Assembly (NCBI GenBank): GCA_023430685.1 | Contig: JAEYZH010000062.1 | Coordinates: 1-39,367, forward strand | Length of the DNA stretch: 39,367 nt | Direction of reading: 5' to 3' | Source of the DNA: Pseudomonadota bacterium | GTDB lineage: Bacteria > Pseudomonadota > Gammaproteobacteria > Xanthomonadales > Rhodanobacteraceae | Shown: positions 26,100-33,726 of the stretch, piece after piece | Layout of the letters: each line of letters opens with the position of its first letter | How positions within the stretch are numbered: position 1 is the stretch's first letter | The notes under the pieces: model-generated | What the model was told of the DNA's origin: nothing | Seen by the model: the letters and a program-made list of their open reading frames with translations, nothing else | Database searches by the model: none | Made by a program: the position numbers and the translations under genes

Positions 26100-27548
26100 A
26101 TGATCGAGCAAGCCACGCGCTCGGCCGAGCGACCCGCGCCCGACGCGTCGATGGTCGACATCGCGGACTACGTCGTCGACTACCGCGTCGATTCCGCCGA
26201 GGCCTGGGACACCGCGCGCTGGGTGCTGCTCGACTCGCTCGCCTGCGCGATGCTCGCGCTGGAGTTCCCCGAATGCGTGAAGCACCTCGGGCCGCTGGTG
26301 CCGGGCGCGACGTTGCCAGGCGGAGCCCGCGTGCCGGGTACCGCGCACGAACTCGACCCGGCGCAGGGCGCCTACAACATCGGCGTGCTCGTGCGCTGGC
26401 TCGATTTCAACGATACCTGGCTCGCGGCCGAGTGGGGCCATCCTTCCGACAACCTCGGCACCATCCTCGCGCTCGCCGACTGGCTCTCGCGCAAGGCCGA
26501 ACGTGAAGGCGGCGCCGGGCTGTGCGTGCGCGACGTGCTCGGGCTGTCGATCAAGGCGCATGAGATCCAGGGTTGCTACGCGCTGCAGAACGCGTTCAAC
26601 CGGGTCGGACTCGACCACGTGATCCTCGTGCGTCTCGCCTCGACCGCGATCGCGACGCACATGCTCGGCGGCGGCAAGCGCGAGATCGTGAACGCCGTCA
26701 GCCACAGCTGGATCGACAACGGCTCGCTGCGCACCTACCGCCATGCGCCGAACACGGGTTCGCGCAAGAGCTGGGCCGCGGGTGACGCCTGCCGGCGCGC
26801 GGTGATCCATGCGTTGAACGCGGTCAAGGGCTGCGACGGCCATCCATCGGCGCTGAGCGCGCGCACGTGGGGTTTCCAGGACGTCGCATTCGGCGGACAA
26901 CCGTTCCGCTTCGAACGCCCGTTCGGCAGCTACGTGATGGAGAACGTGCTGTTCAAGGTCAGCCACCCGGCCGAGTTCCACGCGCAGACCGCGGTCGAAT
27001 GCGCGTTGCAATTGCATCCGCTGGTCGCGGGACGCCTCGACGAGGTCGAGCGCATCGTGATCGAGACGCAGGAGGCTGGCCGGCGCATCATCGACAAGAC
27101 CGGCCCGCTCGCAAACCCGGCCGACCGCGACCATTGCCTGCAGTACATGGTCGCGGTGCCGTTGATCTTCGGGCGCCTCGAGGCCGTGGACTATTCCGAC
27201 GCCGCCGCGGCAGACCCGCGCATCGACGCCATGCGCAAGCGTATGGAAGTGCGCGAGGAGCCGCGTTTCACGCGCGACTACCTCGATCCCGGCAAGCGCG
27301 CGATCGGCAATGCGGTCCAAGTGTTCTTCCGCGACGGGAGCGCGACGCCGCGGGTCGAGATCGACTTTCCGATCGGCCATCGCCGGCGCCGAGCCGAGGC
27401 CGTCCCGCTGCTGCGCGCCAAGATCCGCGCCGCGGCCACGTCCCGGCTCCCGGCGCCGCAGGCGTCCCTGCTCGAATCGGCCTGTGCGGACCCCGCGAGC
27501 CTCGACGCGCTGCCGATCCAGCGTTTTCTCGACTGGTTCGCAGAATGA
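26100..27548 (+). CDS. prpD: 2-methylcitrate dehydratase PrpD
   Basis: The 482-residue MmgE/PrpD-family enzyme dehydrates 2-methylcitrate directly to 2-methyl-cis-aconitate without an iron-sulfur cluster. Family segments include LLDSLACAMLALEFPECVKHLGP, with GAYNIGVLVRWLDFNDTW, EWGHPSDNLGTILA, SHSWIDNGSLRTYRHAPNTG and KTGPLANPADRDHCLQYM. Length matches E. coli PrpD (483). Its presence beside acnD/prpF gives the cell two parallel dehydration routes, an arrangement also known in Ralstonia/Cupriavidus. PrpD can also contribute aconitase activity. ATG 26100 was chosen as the first start in frame, with no overlap with prpF. Confidence 0.95.
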   Translation: MIEQATRSAERPAPDASMVDIADYVVDYRVDSAEAWDTARWVLLDSLACAMLALEFPECVKHLGPLVPGATLPGGARVPGTAHELDPAQGAYNIGVLVRWLDFNDTWLAAEWGHPSDNLGTILALADWLSRKAEREGGAGLCVRDVLGLSIKAHEIQGCYALQNAFNRVGLDHVILVRLASTAIATHMLGGGKREIVNAVSHSWIDNGSLRTYRHAPNTGSRKSWAAGDACRRAVIHALNAVKGCDGHPSALSARTWGFQDVAFGGQPFRFERPFGSYVMENVLFKVSHPAEFHAQTAVECALQLHPLVAGRLDEVERIVIETQEAGRRIIDKTGPLANPADRDHCLQYMVAVPLIFGRLEAVDYSDAAAADPRIDAMRKRMEVREEPRFTRDYLDPGKRAIGNAVQVFFRDGSATPRVEIDFPIGHRRRRAEAVPLLRAKIRAAATSRLPAPQASLLESACADPASLDALPIQRFLDWFAE

Positions 27549-27583
27549 ACTGACCCTATCCTTAACGGCATCTTCACACCATG

Positions 27584-27612
27584 TTGGCCGCGGGAACGGG
27601 CCCGGCTACACT
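27584..27612 (+). promoter_or_regulatory. Sigma-70-like promoter upstream of ompA
   Basis: TTGGCC (27584-27589) and TACACT (27607-27612) are separated by exactly 17 bases. The predicted start lies about 140 bases before the ompA ATG, giving a long leader. The leader contains an AT-rich inverted repeat, GTGT-TAAAT-ACAC (27632-27644). Confidence 0.5.
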
Positions 27613-27661
27613 GCGGCCTGACTTGGCTGAAGTGTTAAATACACGTTTCCTGGGCGCGAAT

Positions 27662-27689
27662 TTGGCGTAGACTAGGAGCGGAGTATTAC
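27662..27689 (+). promoter_or_regulatory. Second possible ompA promoter
   Basis: TTGGCG (27662-27667) and TATTAC (27684-27689) are 16 bases apart, closer to the gene than the first candidate. Multiple promoters are common for abundant porin-like genes. This is weaker than the upstream site. Confidence 0.35.
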
Positions 27690-27758
27690 GAAGTGTGAGC
27701 GTCCAGCGGATCGGGCGGGCGCATTGCCATTACCAAAACGAGAGAGGAGTCCTCCAGA

Positions 27759-28901
27759 ATGAAACGTAATGCCCTTAGTGCGCTCATCGCCCTGGCGCTC
27801 GTCGGCGGCACCGCGGTTGCCAACGCCCAGAGCTGGTACATCGCGCCCCGCATCGGCGCCAACATTTCCGACAGCAGCCGCGAAACCGACGTCTCCGCGT
27901 GGGGCGGCTTCGGCGTCGGCGTGTGGGTCAACCCGAACCTCGCGGTCGACTTCGAGTATTCGATCAACAACGCCGAGTTCGACGGCGGTTCGTGGCGCGA
28001 CGGCCACGAGTGGGAGAGCGTGGGCCTCGGTGTCAGCGCGCGCTGGTTCTTCGGTGACGAAGGTTCGCAGTGGCGTCCGTACATCATGGGCGGCGTCGGT
28101 GCGCTGCGCCACGCCGCGTACTCGGGCTACCTGCTCGCGGCCGAAGGCTACAACGAGAACGGCTGGGATCCGATGGCCACCCTCGGCGCGGGCGTCCAGT
28201 ACAACATGTCCGAGCGCGTCGCGCTGCGCGGTGAAATCGCCGCCCGCTACGACCACGACAACAACACGCGTGGCAACCTGTCCGACGCGCTGGGCTACAA
28301 CATCTCGCACGAGAACGGCTACACCGACGCGATCGTCAGCGTGGGCCTGGTCTACAACTTCGGTGCCGCCCCGGCTGCTCCGGCCGCCGAGGCACCGGCC
28401 GCACCGCCGGCTGCTCCGGACTGCCGTACGCTCGACGACGACAACGACGGCGTCAACAACTGCGACGACCGCTGCGCCGACACGCCGGCCGGCACCGTCG
28501 TGGGCCCGGATGGCTGCCCGCAGAAGGTCGTCATCGACCTGCGTGGCGTGAACTTCAAGTTCGACCGTCCGAAGACCGGTGAGTCGAACATCGAGCCGAC
28601 CCTGCAGGTTCCGACGGCCGACTCGATCGCGATCCTCGACCAGGCGATCGATGCGCTGAACCGTTACCCGGAGATCAAGGTCGAGCTGAACGGCCACACC
28701 GACTCCATCGGTACGGACGCGTACAACCAGGGCCTGTCCGAGCGTCGTGCGCAGATCGTGGCCGACTACCTGACGTCGCACGGCGTCGATGCGAGCCGCA
28801 TCACCGCGGTCCAGGGCTTCGGCGAGAGCCAGCCGATCGACACGAACGACACGAAGGAAGGCCGTGCGCGCAACCGTCGCACCGAGCTGAACGTCCAGTA
28901 A
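27759..28901 (+). CDS. OmpA family outer-membrane protein with TSP3 linker
   Basis: The 380-residue protein has a signal peptide cleaved after AVANA (residue 23). An eight-strand-type beta-barrel follows (about 24-206), then an Ala/Pro-rich hinge, an Asp-rich thrombospondin type-3 repeat with cysteines (DDDNDGVNNCDDRCADTPAG), and an OmpA-like peptidoglycan-binding domain (about 265-380). The binding residues appear in LNGHTDSIGTDAYNQGLSER. It tethers the outer membrane to the wall and is probably abundant: a strong AGGAG, an AT-rich multi-promoter leader and an excellent terminator surround it. Codon use is more biased towards a few GC-ending codons than in its neighbours. Confidence 0.95.
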   Translation: MKRNALSALIALALVGGTAVANAQSWYIAPRIGANISDSSRETDVSAWGGFGVGVWVNPNLAVDFEYSINNAEFDGGSWRDGHEWESVGLGVSARWFFGDEGSQWRPYIMGGVGALRHAAYSGYLLAAEGYNENGWDPMATLGAGVQYNMSERVALRGEIAARYDHDNNTRGNLSDALGYNISHENGYTDAIVSVGLVYNFGAAPAAPAAEAPAAPPAAPDCRTLDDDNDGVNNCDDRCADTPAGTVVGPDGCPQKVVIDLRGVNFKFDRPKTGESNIEPTLQVPTADSIAILDQAIDALNRYPEIKVELNGHTDSIGTDAYNQGLSERRAQIVADYLTSHGVDASRITAVQGFGESQPIDTNDTKEGRARNRRTELNVQ

Positions 28902-28922
28902 GACCGGACGACACGCAAGACG

Positions 28923-28950
28923 AAAAAGCCCGGCGCGAGCCGGGCTTTTT
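28923..28950 (+). terminator. Intrinsic terminator of ompA
   Basis: AAAAAGCCCGGC (28923-28934) pairs perfectly with GCCGGGCTTTTT (28939-28950) around the loop GCGA, followed by CTTT. A T tract on one side and an A tract on the other make it usable in both directions. It starts 22 bases after the ompA stop. Confidence 0.95.
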
Positions 28951-29083
28951 CTTTGCACGGTCGTTGAACGCGCGCAGCGCGGGCCAGACCTTCGGTCGTT
29001 CCAGCAGTGCAGGCCTGCAAGGCAGGCTGGACGCGCTCGGCGCGGCCGGCGCACTTGATTCTGCGCGGAATCGCGCGAGGGGC

Positions 29084-29108
29084 GCTGGCCGGCCTTTGGC
29101 CGGCCAGC
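29084..29108. terminator. Perfect GC hairpin at the 3' end of suhB
   Basis: GCTGGCCGGCC (29084-29094) and GGCCGGCCAGC (29098-29108) are exact reverse complements around TTT. It sits 11 bases beyond the suhB stop, on the ompA-facing side, without a T tract on the minus strand. It is probably a terminator or RNA-stabilising stem for suhB. Confidence 0.55.
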
Positions 29109-29119
29109 CTACCGGGCCC

Positions 29120-29920
29120 TCAACGCGCGAGCACCGGCGTCACTTCGGGCGCCATCGCCTTCACCATCGCGTTCGCGACGGAGACATTGCCGGCGACGAG
29201 GTTGCCGGTGTCCGGAAGACCGTCACGACCCATGAAGTCCCCGTAGCGTCCACCCGCTTCGCGCACGAGCAGGCAGCCCGCCGCCATGTCCCACGGGTAC
29301 AGTCCGATTTCGAAGTAGCCGTCGAGGCGACCGGCGGCGGTGTAGGCGAGGTCGAGCGCGGCCGAGCCGGTGCGACGGATGTCCTCGGCTTCCGCGAGCA
29401 GCGCGCGCGTCATGCCGAGCTGCGCCTCGAGATGTCGGCGCTGGCGGTACGGGAATCCGGTCGCGAGCAGGGCGCCGCCGAGGCCTTCGCGGCGGCTCAC
29501 GCGCATGCGGCGATCGTTGAGGTAGGCACCGTCGCCCTTGCTCGTCGTGAACAGCTCGTCGCGCAGCGGATCGTAGACGACGCCGACGACCGGTTCGTTG
29601 TTCTCGAGCTGCGCGATCGACACGCAGAAGTGCGGGAAGCCGCGCAGGTAATTGTGGGTACCATCGAGTGGATCGATCACCCATACCGTACGCGACTTGC
29701 CGATCATGCCCGACTCTTCGCCGAGGATCGCATCGCGCGGATAGGCGCGACGCAGTTCGCGTATGATTTCCGCCTCGGCGAGCTTGTCCACCTCCGACAC
29801 ATAGTCGTGGCGTTGCTTCTCGACGACCTCGAGGCTGTCCAGGCGGTTCATGTAGCGCAGGATGATCTGGCCGGCGGCGCGCGCGGCGCGCACCGCCACG
29901 TTGACGGCGGGTCTGGGCAT
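29120..29920 (-). CDS. suhB: Inositol-1-monophosphatase family protein SuhB
   Basis: The 266-residue product has the length of E. coli SuhB (267). Metal and catalytic motifs are intact: LGEESG, WVIDPLDGTHNYLRGFPHF, and PWDMAAGCLLVREAGG. SuhB hydrolyses inositol monophosphate, and in E. coli it also acts as a Nus-factor partner in rRNA antitermination. The start MPRPAVNVAVRAARAAGQII at 29920 fits the family. It is divergent from trmJ across 123 bases, the same neighbour relation as in E. coli. Confidence 0.95.
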   Translation of the reverse strand: MPRPAVNVAVRAARAAGQIILRYMNRLDSLEVVEKQRHDYVSEVDKLAEAEIIRELRRAYPRDAILGEESGMIGKSRTVWVIDPLDGTHNYLRGFPHFCVSIAQLENNEPVVGVVYDPLRDELFTTSKGDGAYLNDRRMRVSRREGLGGALLATGFPYRQRRHLEAQLGMTRALLAEAEDIRRTGSAALDLAYTAAGRLDGYFEIGLYPWDMAAGCLLVREAGGRYGDFMGRDGLPDTGNLVAGNVSVANAMVKAMAPEVTPVLAR

Positions 29921-30043
29921 GGCTGGTCGCCTGGACGGGGTTTGAAAGAACGACGCGGCTGGCCGCGCCCTGGCGCGCGAGGGTAGCAGATCGCCGCGTA
30001 CCGACCAAACCATGCACGACACGAGCAAAGCCCGGGCGAACCC

Positions 30044-30847
30044 ATGAACGAACCTGACGCCGTCGTGCCGGCCCGCATCCGCTTCGTGCTCGTGCGCACG
30101 TCGCATCCGGGCAACATCGGCTCTTCCGCACGCGCGATCCGCACGATGGGCTTCCGCCGCCTGCACCTCGTCGCGCCGGAAGCGTTCCCCCACGCGGAAG
30201 CCAGCGCACTCGCGGCCGGCGCCGGGGACGTGCTCGACGCGACAGTGGTCGACGCAGCGCTGCCCGACGCGATCGCCGACTGCGGCCTCGTGCTCGGCGC
30301 GACCGCGCGACCGCGCGGCATTGCGCTGGAGGAACTCGATCCGCGTCGCGCCGCCCGGCGCGTGCTCGAATCCGCGCGCGCGGGGCGCGAAGTCGCCCTC
30401 GTGTTCGGCAACGAGCGCTCCGGCCTCGAGAACGAGGAAGTCAAATACTGTCACGCGGCCGTCACGATCCCTTCGGATCCGGGCTATTCGTCCTTGAACC
30501 TCGCGCAGGCGGTGCAGGTGGTTGCGTGGGAACTGCGCATGGCGATGCTCGACGGCGTCGCCGAAGGCCCGGCAACGCCCGAAGGGAAGCCCGCCGATGG
30601 CGCGCAGATGGAACAGTACTTCGCCCATCTCGCGCGCGCGCTGGACGCGATCGAGTTCCACAAGGGTCGCTCGCCCGAGCGCATCATGCAGCGCCTGCGC
30701 CGGCTCTACCTGCGCGCGGCGCCGGACCAGCGAGAACTGCGCGTGTTGCACGGCATCCTCGCCGATACCTGCCGGATCGCCGCGATCGCCGCGCAAAACG
30801 GATCCATTGCAGCGCCGACGACGACCGGCGGCAGCGCGGCGGACTAG
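30044..30847 (+). CDS. trmJ: tRNA (cytidine/uridine-2'-O-)-methyltransferase TrmJ
   Basis: The 267-residue SPOUT enzyme methylates the ribose at tRNA position 32 using S-adenosylmethionine. Motifs are SHPGNIGSSARAIRTMGF, VFGNERSGLENEE and the knot-forming YSSLNLAQAVQVVAWELR. The C-terminal helices (about 190-250) are usual for TrmJ. It is slightly longer than the E. coli enzyme (246) because of a low-complexity tail. ATG 30044 begins shortly before IRFVLVRTSHPGN, the conserved start. It is divergent from suhB. Confidence 0.95.
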   Translation: MNEPDAVVPARIRFVLVRTSHPGNIGSSARAIRTMGFRRLHLVAPEAFPHAEASALAAGAGDVLDATVVDAALPDAIADCGLVLGATARPRGIALEELDPRRAARRVLESARAGREVALVFGNERSGLENEEVKYCHAAVTIPSDPGYSSLNLAQAVQVVAWELRMAMLDGVAEGPATPEGKPADGAQMEQYFAHLARALDAIEFHKGRSPERIMQRLRRLYLRAAPDQRELRVLHGILADTCRIAAIAAQNGSIAAPTTTGGSAAD

Positions 30848-30911
30848 CCCGCGCGACGCGCGATCGCGAAGCCGCAGGCGCCAGATCCCACGGATGCGCC
30901 CCGGCTCGTTG

Positions 30912-30917
30912 TAACAT
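30912..30917 (+). promoter_or_regulatory. Candidate -10 element for the DUF47-pit operon
   Basis: TAACAT, preceded directly by TTG, lies about 50 bases before the DUF47 start codon. No -35 match is obvious and no PHO-box-like repeat is clear, so phosphate control cannot be read from sequence. Confidence 0.35.
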
Positions 30918-30963
30918 GCGCGTCATTTTCCGCGCCCGCGACCCGGCCGCACAGGACTCCGCC

Positions 30964-31593
30964 ATGTTCTCGCTGCAGACGATCTTCGGCAAAGGTGACA
31001 AGTTCTACGGCCTGCTCGAGGCGAGCGCGGATGCGGCGCACAAGGCGTCGGCCGCGCTCGTGCACATGCTCGACGAGCGCCAGGCCGCGCCCGCGCTGCA
31101 CGAGTTCATGCTCGCGCGCAAGCTCGAGAAGGAACTCACCGCGCAAATCAGCCAGGAACTCGTCAACACCTTCGTGACCGCGCTCGACCGCGAGGACATC
31201 GAGGCGCTCGCCGCGGCGCTGAACAAGATCACCAAGTCGATCTCCAAGTTCGCCGAACGATACTCGCTCGCGGCCGGGAGCCTCGCGGACGTCGATTTCG
31301 CGACGCGCGCCGCGATGCTCGAGAAGGCGACCGGCGTGATCGCGCAGATGGTCGGGCAGTTGCGCAAGGGCATGAACCTCGAGGCGATGAAGGCGCTCAA
31401 CGATCGCCTGCAGGCGATCGAGAGCGAAGCCGACCGGCTCATGATCGAGCTGTATCGCGATCTGTACAGCGGCCGCCACGAAGCGATCCGCATCCTGTTG
31501 TTGAAGGACCTGTTCGAACTGCTGGAGAAGGCGATCGACCGCTGCCGCGACGCCGGCAACGTGGTCTACCACATCGTCCTCAAGAACTCCTGA
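30964..31593 (+). CDS. DUF47 (PhoU-like) phosphate transport accessory protein
   Basis: The 209-residue, all-helical protein belongs to the DUF47/YkaA family, distantly related to PhoU. The start MFSLQTIFGKGDKFYGLLEA and the long helices (KITKSISKFAERYSL, ESEADRLMIELYRDLY, LLLKDLFELLEKAIDRCRDA) are typical, with acidic residues that may bind metal as in PhoU. It almost always sits beside a PiT transporter and is thought to modulate it. Here pit follows after 28 bases in the same direction. ATG 30964 is the family start; the frame is open far upstream but only as an overlap with trmJ. Confidence 0.93.
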   Translation: MFSLQTIFGKGDKFYGLLEASADAAHKASAALVHMLDERQAAPALHEFMLARKLEKELTAQISQELVNTFVTALDREDIEALAAALNKITKSISKFAERYSLAAGSLADVDFATRAAMLEKATGVIAQMVGQLRKGMNLEAMKALNDRLQAIESEADRLMIELYRDLYSGRHEAIRILLLKDLFELLEKAIDRCRDAGNVVYHIVLKNS

Positions 31594-31621
31594 CGCGACC
31601 CGGGCGCAACAAGGAACGTCG

Positions 31622-32755
31622 ATGGAATTGACCCTGGTTCTCGTGGTCGTGCTGGTCGCACTGACGTTCGAATACATCAACGGCTTCCACGACACCGCCA
31701 ACTCGATCGCGACCGTGGTCGCGACCAAGGTGCTGAGCCCGGGGCAGGCGGTCATGCTCGCGGCCGGCATGAACCTCGTCGGCGCGCTGCTCGGCACCGC
31801 GGTCGCCAAGACGATCGCCTCCGGCCTCATCGATGCGGACGTGGTCGCGGTGACGCCGATCATCCTGATCTGTGCGTTGCTCGGCGCGGTGATCTGGAAC
31901 CTCATCACCTGGTGGTGGGGCTTGCCCTCGAGCTCTTCGCACGCACTCGTCGGCGGCCTGTGCGGCGCCGCGCTCGCGGCCGCGAGCGGCGACTGGTCCG
32001 CGATCATCTGGTCCGCGGGCGGCAACCACTGGTGGGGCGAGGCGGGCGTGTTGCCCAAGGTCGTCTTGCCGATGATCGGCTCGCCGATCGCCGGTTTCGT
32101 GTTCGGCCTGCTGCTGATGGGCCTGCTGTTCTCGCTGATGATCTTCCTCGGCTCGCGCACCGGCGTGCTGCAGCGGTTCGGCCGCACGCGTTTCGCGAAC
32201 CAGTTCTTCGGCAAGGCGCAGCTGGTCTCGGCCAGCGCGATGGCGCTCTCGCACGGCATGAACGATGCGCAGAAGACGATGGGCATCATCGCGCTGGCGC
32301 TCGCGACCGCGACCGCCGCGGGGACCCTCGATCAGGTGCCGGGATGGATGCACTTCCTGCGCATCGACGCCGACGCGGGCAGCAAGTTCGAGATCGCGCT
32401 GTGGATCAAGGTGCTGTGTGCGCTCGTGATGGCGGCCGGTACCGCGGCCGGCGGCTGGCGCATCATCAAGACGCTCGGCCACAAGATGGTCAAGCTGCAT
32501 CCGATCAACGGTTTCGCGGCCGAGACGGCCGCCGCGAGCGTGATCCTGACCGCCTCGCACTTCGGCATCCCGGTGTCGACGACGCACAACATCTCGTCGG
32601 CGATCCTCGGCGTCGGCGTCGCCAAGCGCGTCAACGCGATCCGCTGGACCATCGTCGAGCGCATGGTGTGGGCATGGATCCTGACGCTGCCGGTGTCGGG
32701 CGGCATCGCCTGGCTGCTGGTCGAGCTCGCGCGCGGCCTCGGCTGGATCGCCTGA
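31622..32755 (+). CDS. PiT family inorganic phosphate transporter
   Basis: The 377-residue protein has about ten membrane segments. It carries the two PiT signature repeats in inverted halves, FEYINGFHDTANSIAT near the N-terminus and SHGMNDAQKTMGIIALAL in the middle. The family imports metal-phosphate complexes using the proton gradient. It is shorter than E. coli PitA (499) and resembles the compact PiT forms found with DUF47 partners. GLPSSSSHALVGGL and GIPVSTTHNISSAI are also conserved. Its stop lies only nine bases from the end of the convergent hypothetical gene. Confidence 0.95.
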   Translation: MELTLVLVVVLVALTFEYINGFHDTANSIATVVATKVLSPGQAVMLAAGMNLVGALLGTAVAKTIASGLIDADVVAVTPIILICALLGAVIWNLITWWWGLPSSSSHALVGGLCGAALAAASGDWSAIIWSAGGNHWWGEAGVLPKVVLPMIGSPIAGFVFGLLLMGLLFSLMIFLGSRTGVLQRFGRTRFANQFFGKAQLVSASAMALSHGMNDAQKTMGIIALALATATAAGTLDQVPGWMHFLRIDADAGSKFEIALWIKVLCALVMAAGTAAGGWRIIKTLGHKMVKLHPINGFAAETAAASVILTASHFGIPVSTTHNISSAILGVGVAKRVNAIRWTIVERMVWAWILTLPVSGGIAWLLVELARGLGWIA

Positions 32756-32764
32756 TCCGCCTGG

Positions 32765-33169
32765 TCAGAACGTGTCGCCGCCGCTCGATATCGCCTGTTC
32801 GAGGCGGTCGCCGAGCATCCCGAGCTCGGCGATCAGGCGATCGAGTTCGCTGTCGGAGAGGGACGCGTAGGGACGGTTCTCGCACAGGTGCAGGTACGGC
32901 GAACCCTCGAGATCGCTGAGCGCGAGGTAGCCGGTGCGCTGTTCCCAATTGAAACGCAGGCAGCGTGCACCATCGACGCCGGTGAACGGGCCGATCGGGG
33001 TCGACACGCGCAGGTACTTCGCCCCTTCCTCGTCTTCCATCTCTGCGAGGTAGACGCCCTGGTGGCGTCCGTCCTCGAGCGCGATGTCGAAGCTGATCAG
33101 GTAGGGGTCGTTGGTGCGCAACGCGTGGCGGCCGCCGACATGGGAACGGATCTGTTCGAAGCTTTGCAC
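32765..33169 (-). CDS. Hypothetical protein, 134 residues
   Basis: I do not recognise a named family. The protein is acidic, has no signal peptide, and alternates predicted beta strands (YLISFDIALEDGRHQGVYLA, AKYLRVSTPIGPF) with a C-terminal helix (SDSELDRLIAELGMLGDRLE). That profile loosely resembles YbjN or secretion-chaperone-like folds, but this is only a guess. It converges with pit with a nine-base gap and is divergent from the alkyltransferase-like gene by 46 bases. ATG 33169 is the first start in frame. Confidence 0.75.
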   Translation of the reverse strand: MQSFEQIRSHVGGRHALRTNDPYLISFDIALEDGRHQGVYLAEMEDEEGAKYLRVSTPIGPFTGVDGARCLRFNWEQRTGYLALSDLEGSPYLHLCENRPYASLSDSELDRLIAELGMLGDRLEQAISSGGDTF

Positions 33170-33215
33170 GGGCCGTCCTCGGTCTGGCGGTTGCGTATGC
33201 TAGCGTGCGCAGCCG

Positions 33216-33638
33216 GTGAAGTCAGTCCGCCCGTCAGCGCCCGAACACGATGCGATCCGCCGCGTGATCGCCGCGATCCCGCGCGGCAGGGTCAGCAGCT
33301 ATGGCGAAGTCGCCGATCGCGCCGGCCTTCCGCGGCGCGCGCGCCTCGTCGCGCGGGTGCTGCGCGAGGCACCCGACGACCTGCAGCTGCCTTGGCACCG
33401 CGTGCTGCGCGCCGACGGCTGCATCGCGTTCCCGCCCGGCAGTCGCGGCTTTCGCGAGCAGGCGCGGCGCCTCGGCGCCGAGGGCGTGCCAGTGCGCAAT
33501 GGCCGCGTCGAGCTCGCACGCCACGGATGGGAATGCGACCTCGACTGCGCGCTCTGGGGACCGGAGGCGATGGAGGCATCGGTGCCGATTCGCGCGAAAC
33601 CGCGCAGCGCAACGCACCGCGTCCGATCGCCCTCGTGA
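33216..33638 (+). CDS. Alkyltransferase-like protein (MGMT/Atl homologue)
   Basis: The 140-residue protein matches the DNA-binding domain of O6-alkylguanine-DNA alkyltransferases (IPRGRVSSYGEVADRAGLPR, RLVARVLR). The catalytic PCHRV motif reads LPWHRVLRADG with tryptophan (W60) in place of the cysteine. That substitution defines alkyltransferase-like proteins, which bind O6-alkylguanine, flip the base and recruit nucleotide excision repair without transferring the alkyl group. The start is GTG 33216. About 30-40 residues after the domain are extra compared with short Atl proteins, with a loosely Arg-rich tail. It is in a different frame from, and ends 89 bases before, the DUF1800 gene. Confidence 0.92.
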   Translation: MKSVRPSAPEHDAIRRVIAAIPRGRVSSYGEVADRAGLPRRARLVARVLREAPDDLQLPWHRVLRADGCIAFPPGSRGFREQARRLGAEGVPVRNGRVELARHGWECDLDCALWGPEAMEASVPIRAKPRSATHRVRSPS

Positions 33639-33683
33639 GGTGCAACTGCGGCGCGCGTCATGTTCGCGCTGCCCGGCGCTGAC

Positions 33684-33689
33684 TACACT
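33684..33689 (+). promoter_or_regulatory. Candidate -10 element for the DUF1800-DUF1501 operon
   Basis: TACACT occurs 38 bases before the DUF1800 ATG and resembles the -10 of the ompA upstream promoter. The -35 region is weak. Confidence 0.35.
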
Positions 33690-33726
33690 CGGCCGCATCT
33701 GCGCGCATTCCGGAAGGGCGGTCGCG

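Noticed and set aside
27744..27754. Palindromic GAGG-AGT-CCTC over the ompA ribosome binding site as an RNA switch
   Set aside because: The stem is only four base pairs with a three-base loop, too weak to claim regulation.
27672..29054. A 460-codon frame antisense to ompA
   Set aside because: Its Val/Arg-rich composition mirrors ompA codon bias, and it also runs through the ompA terminator.
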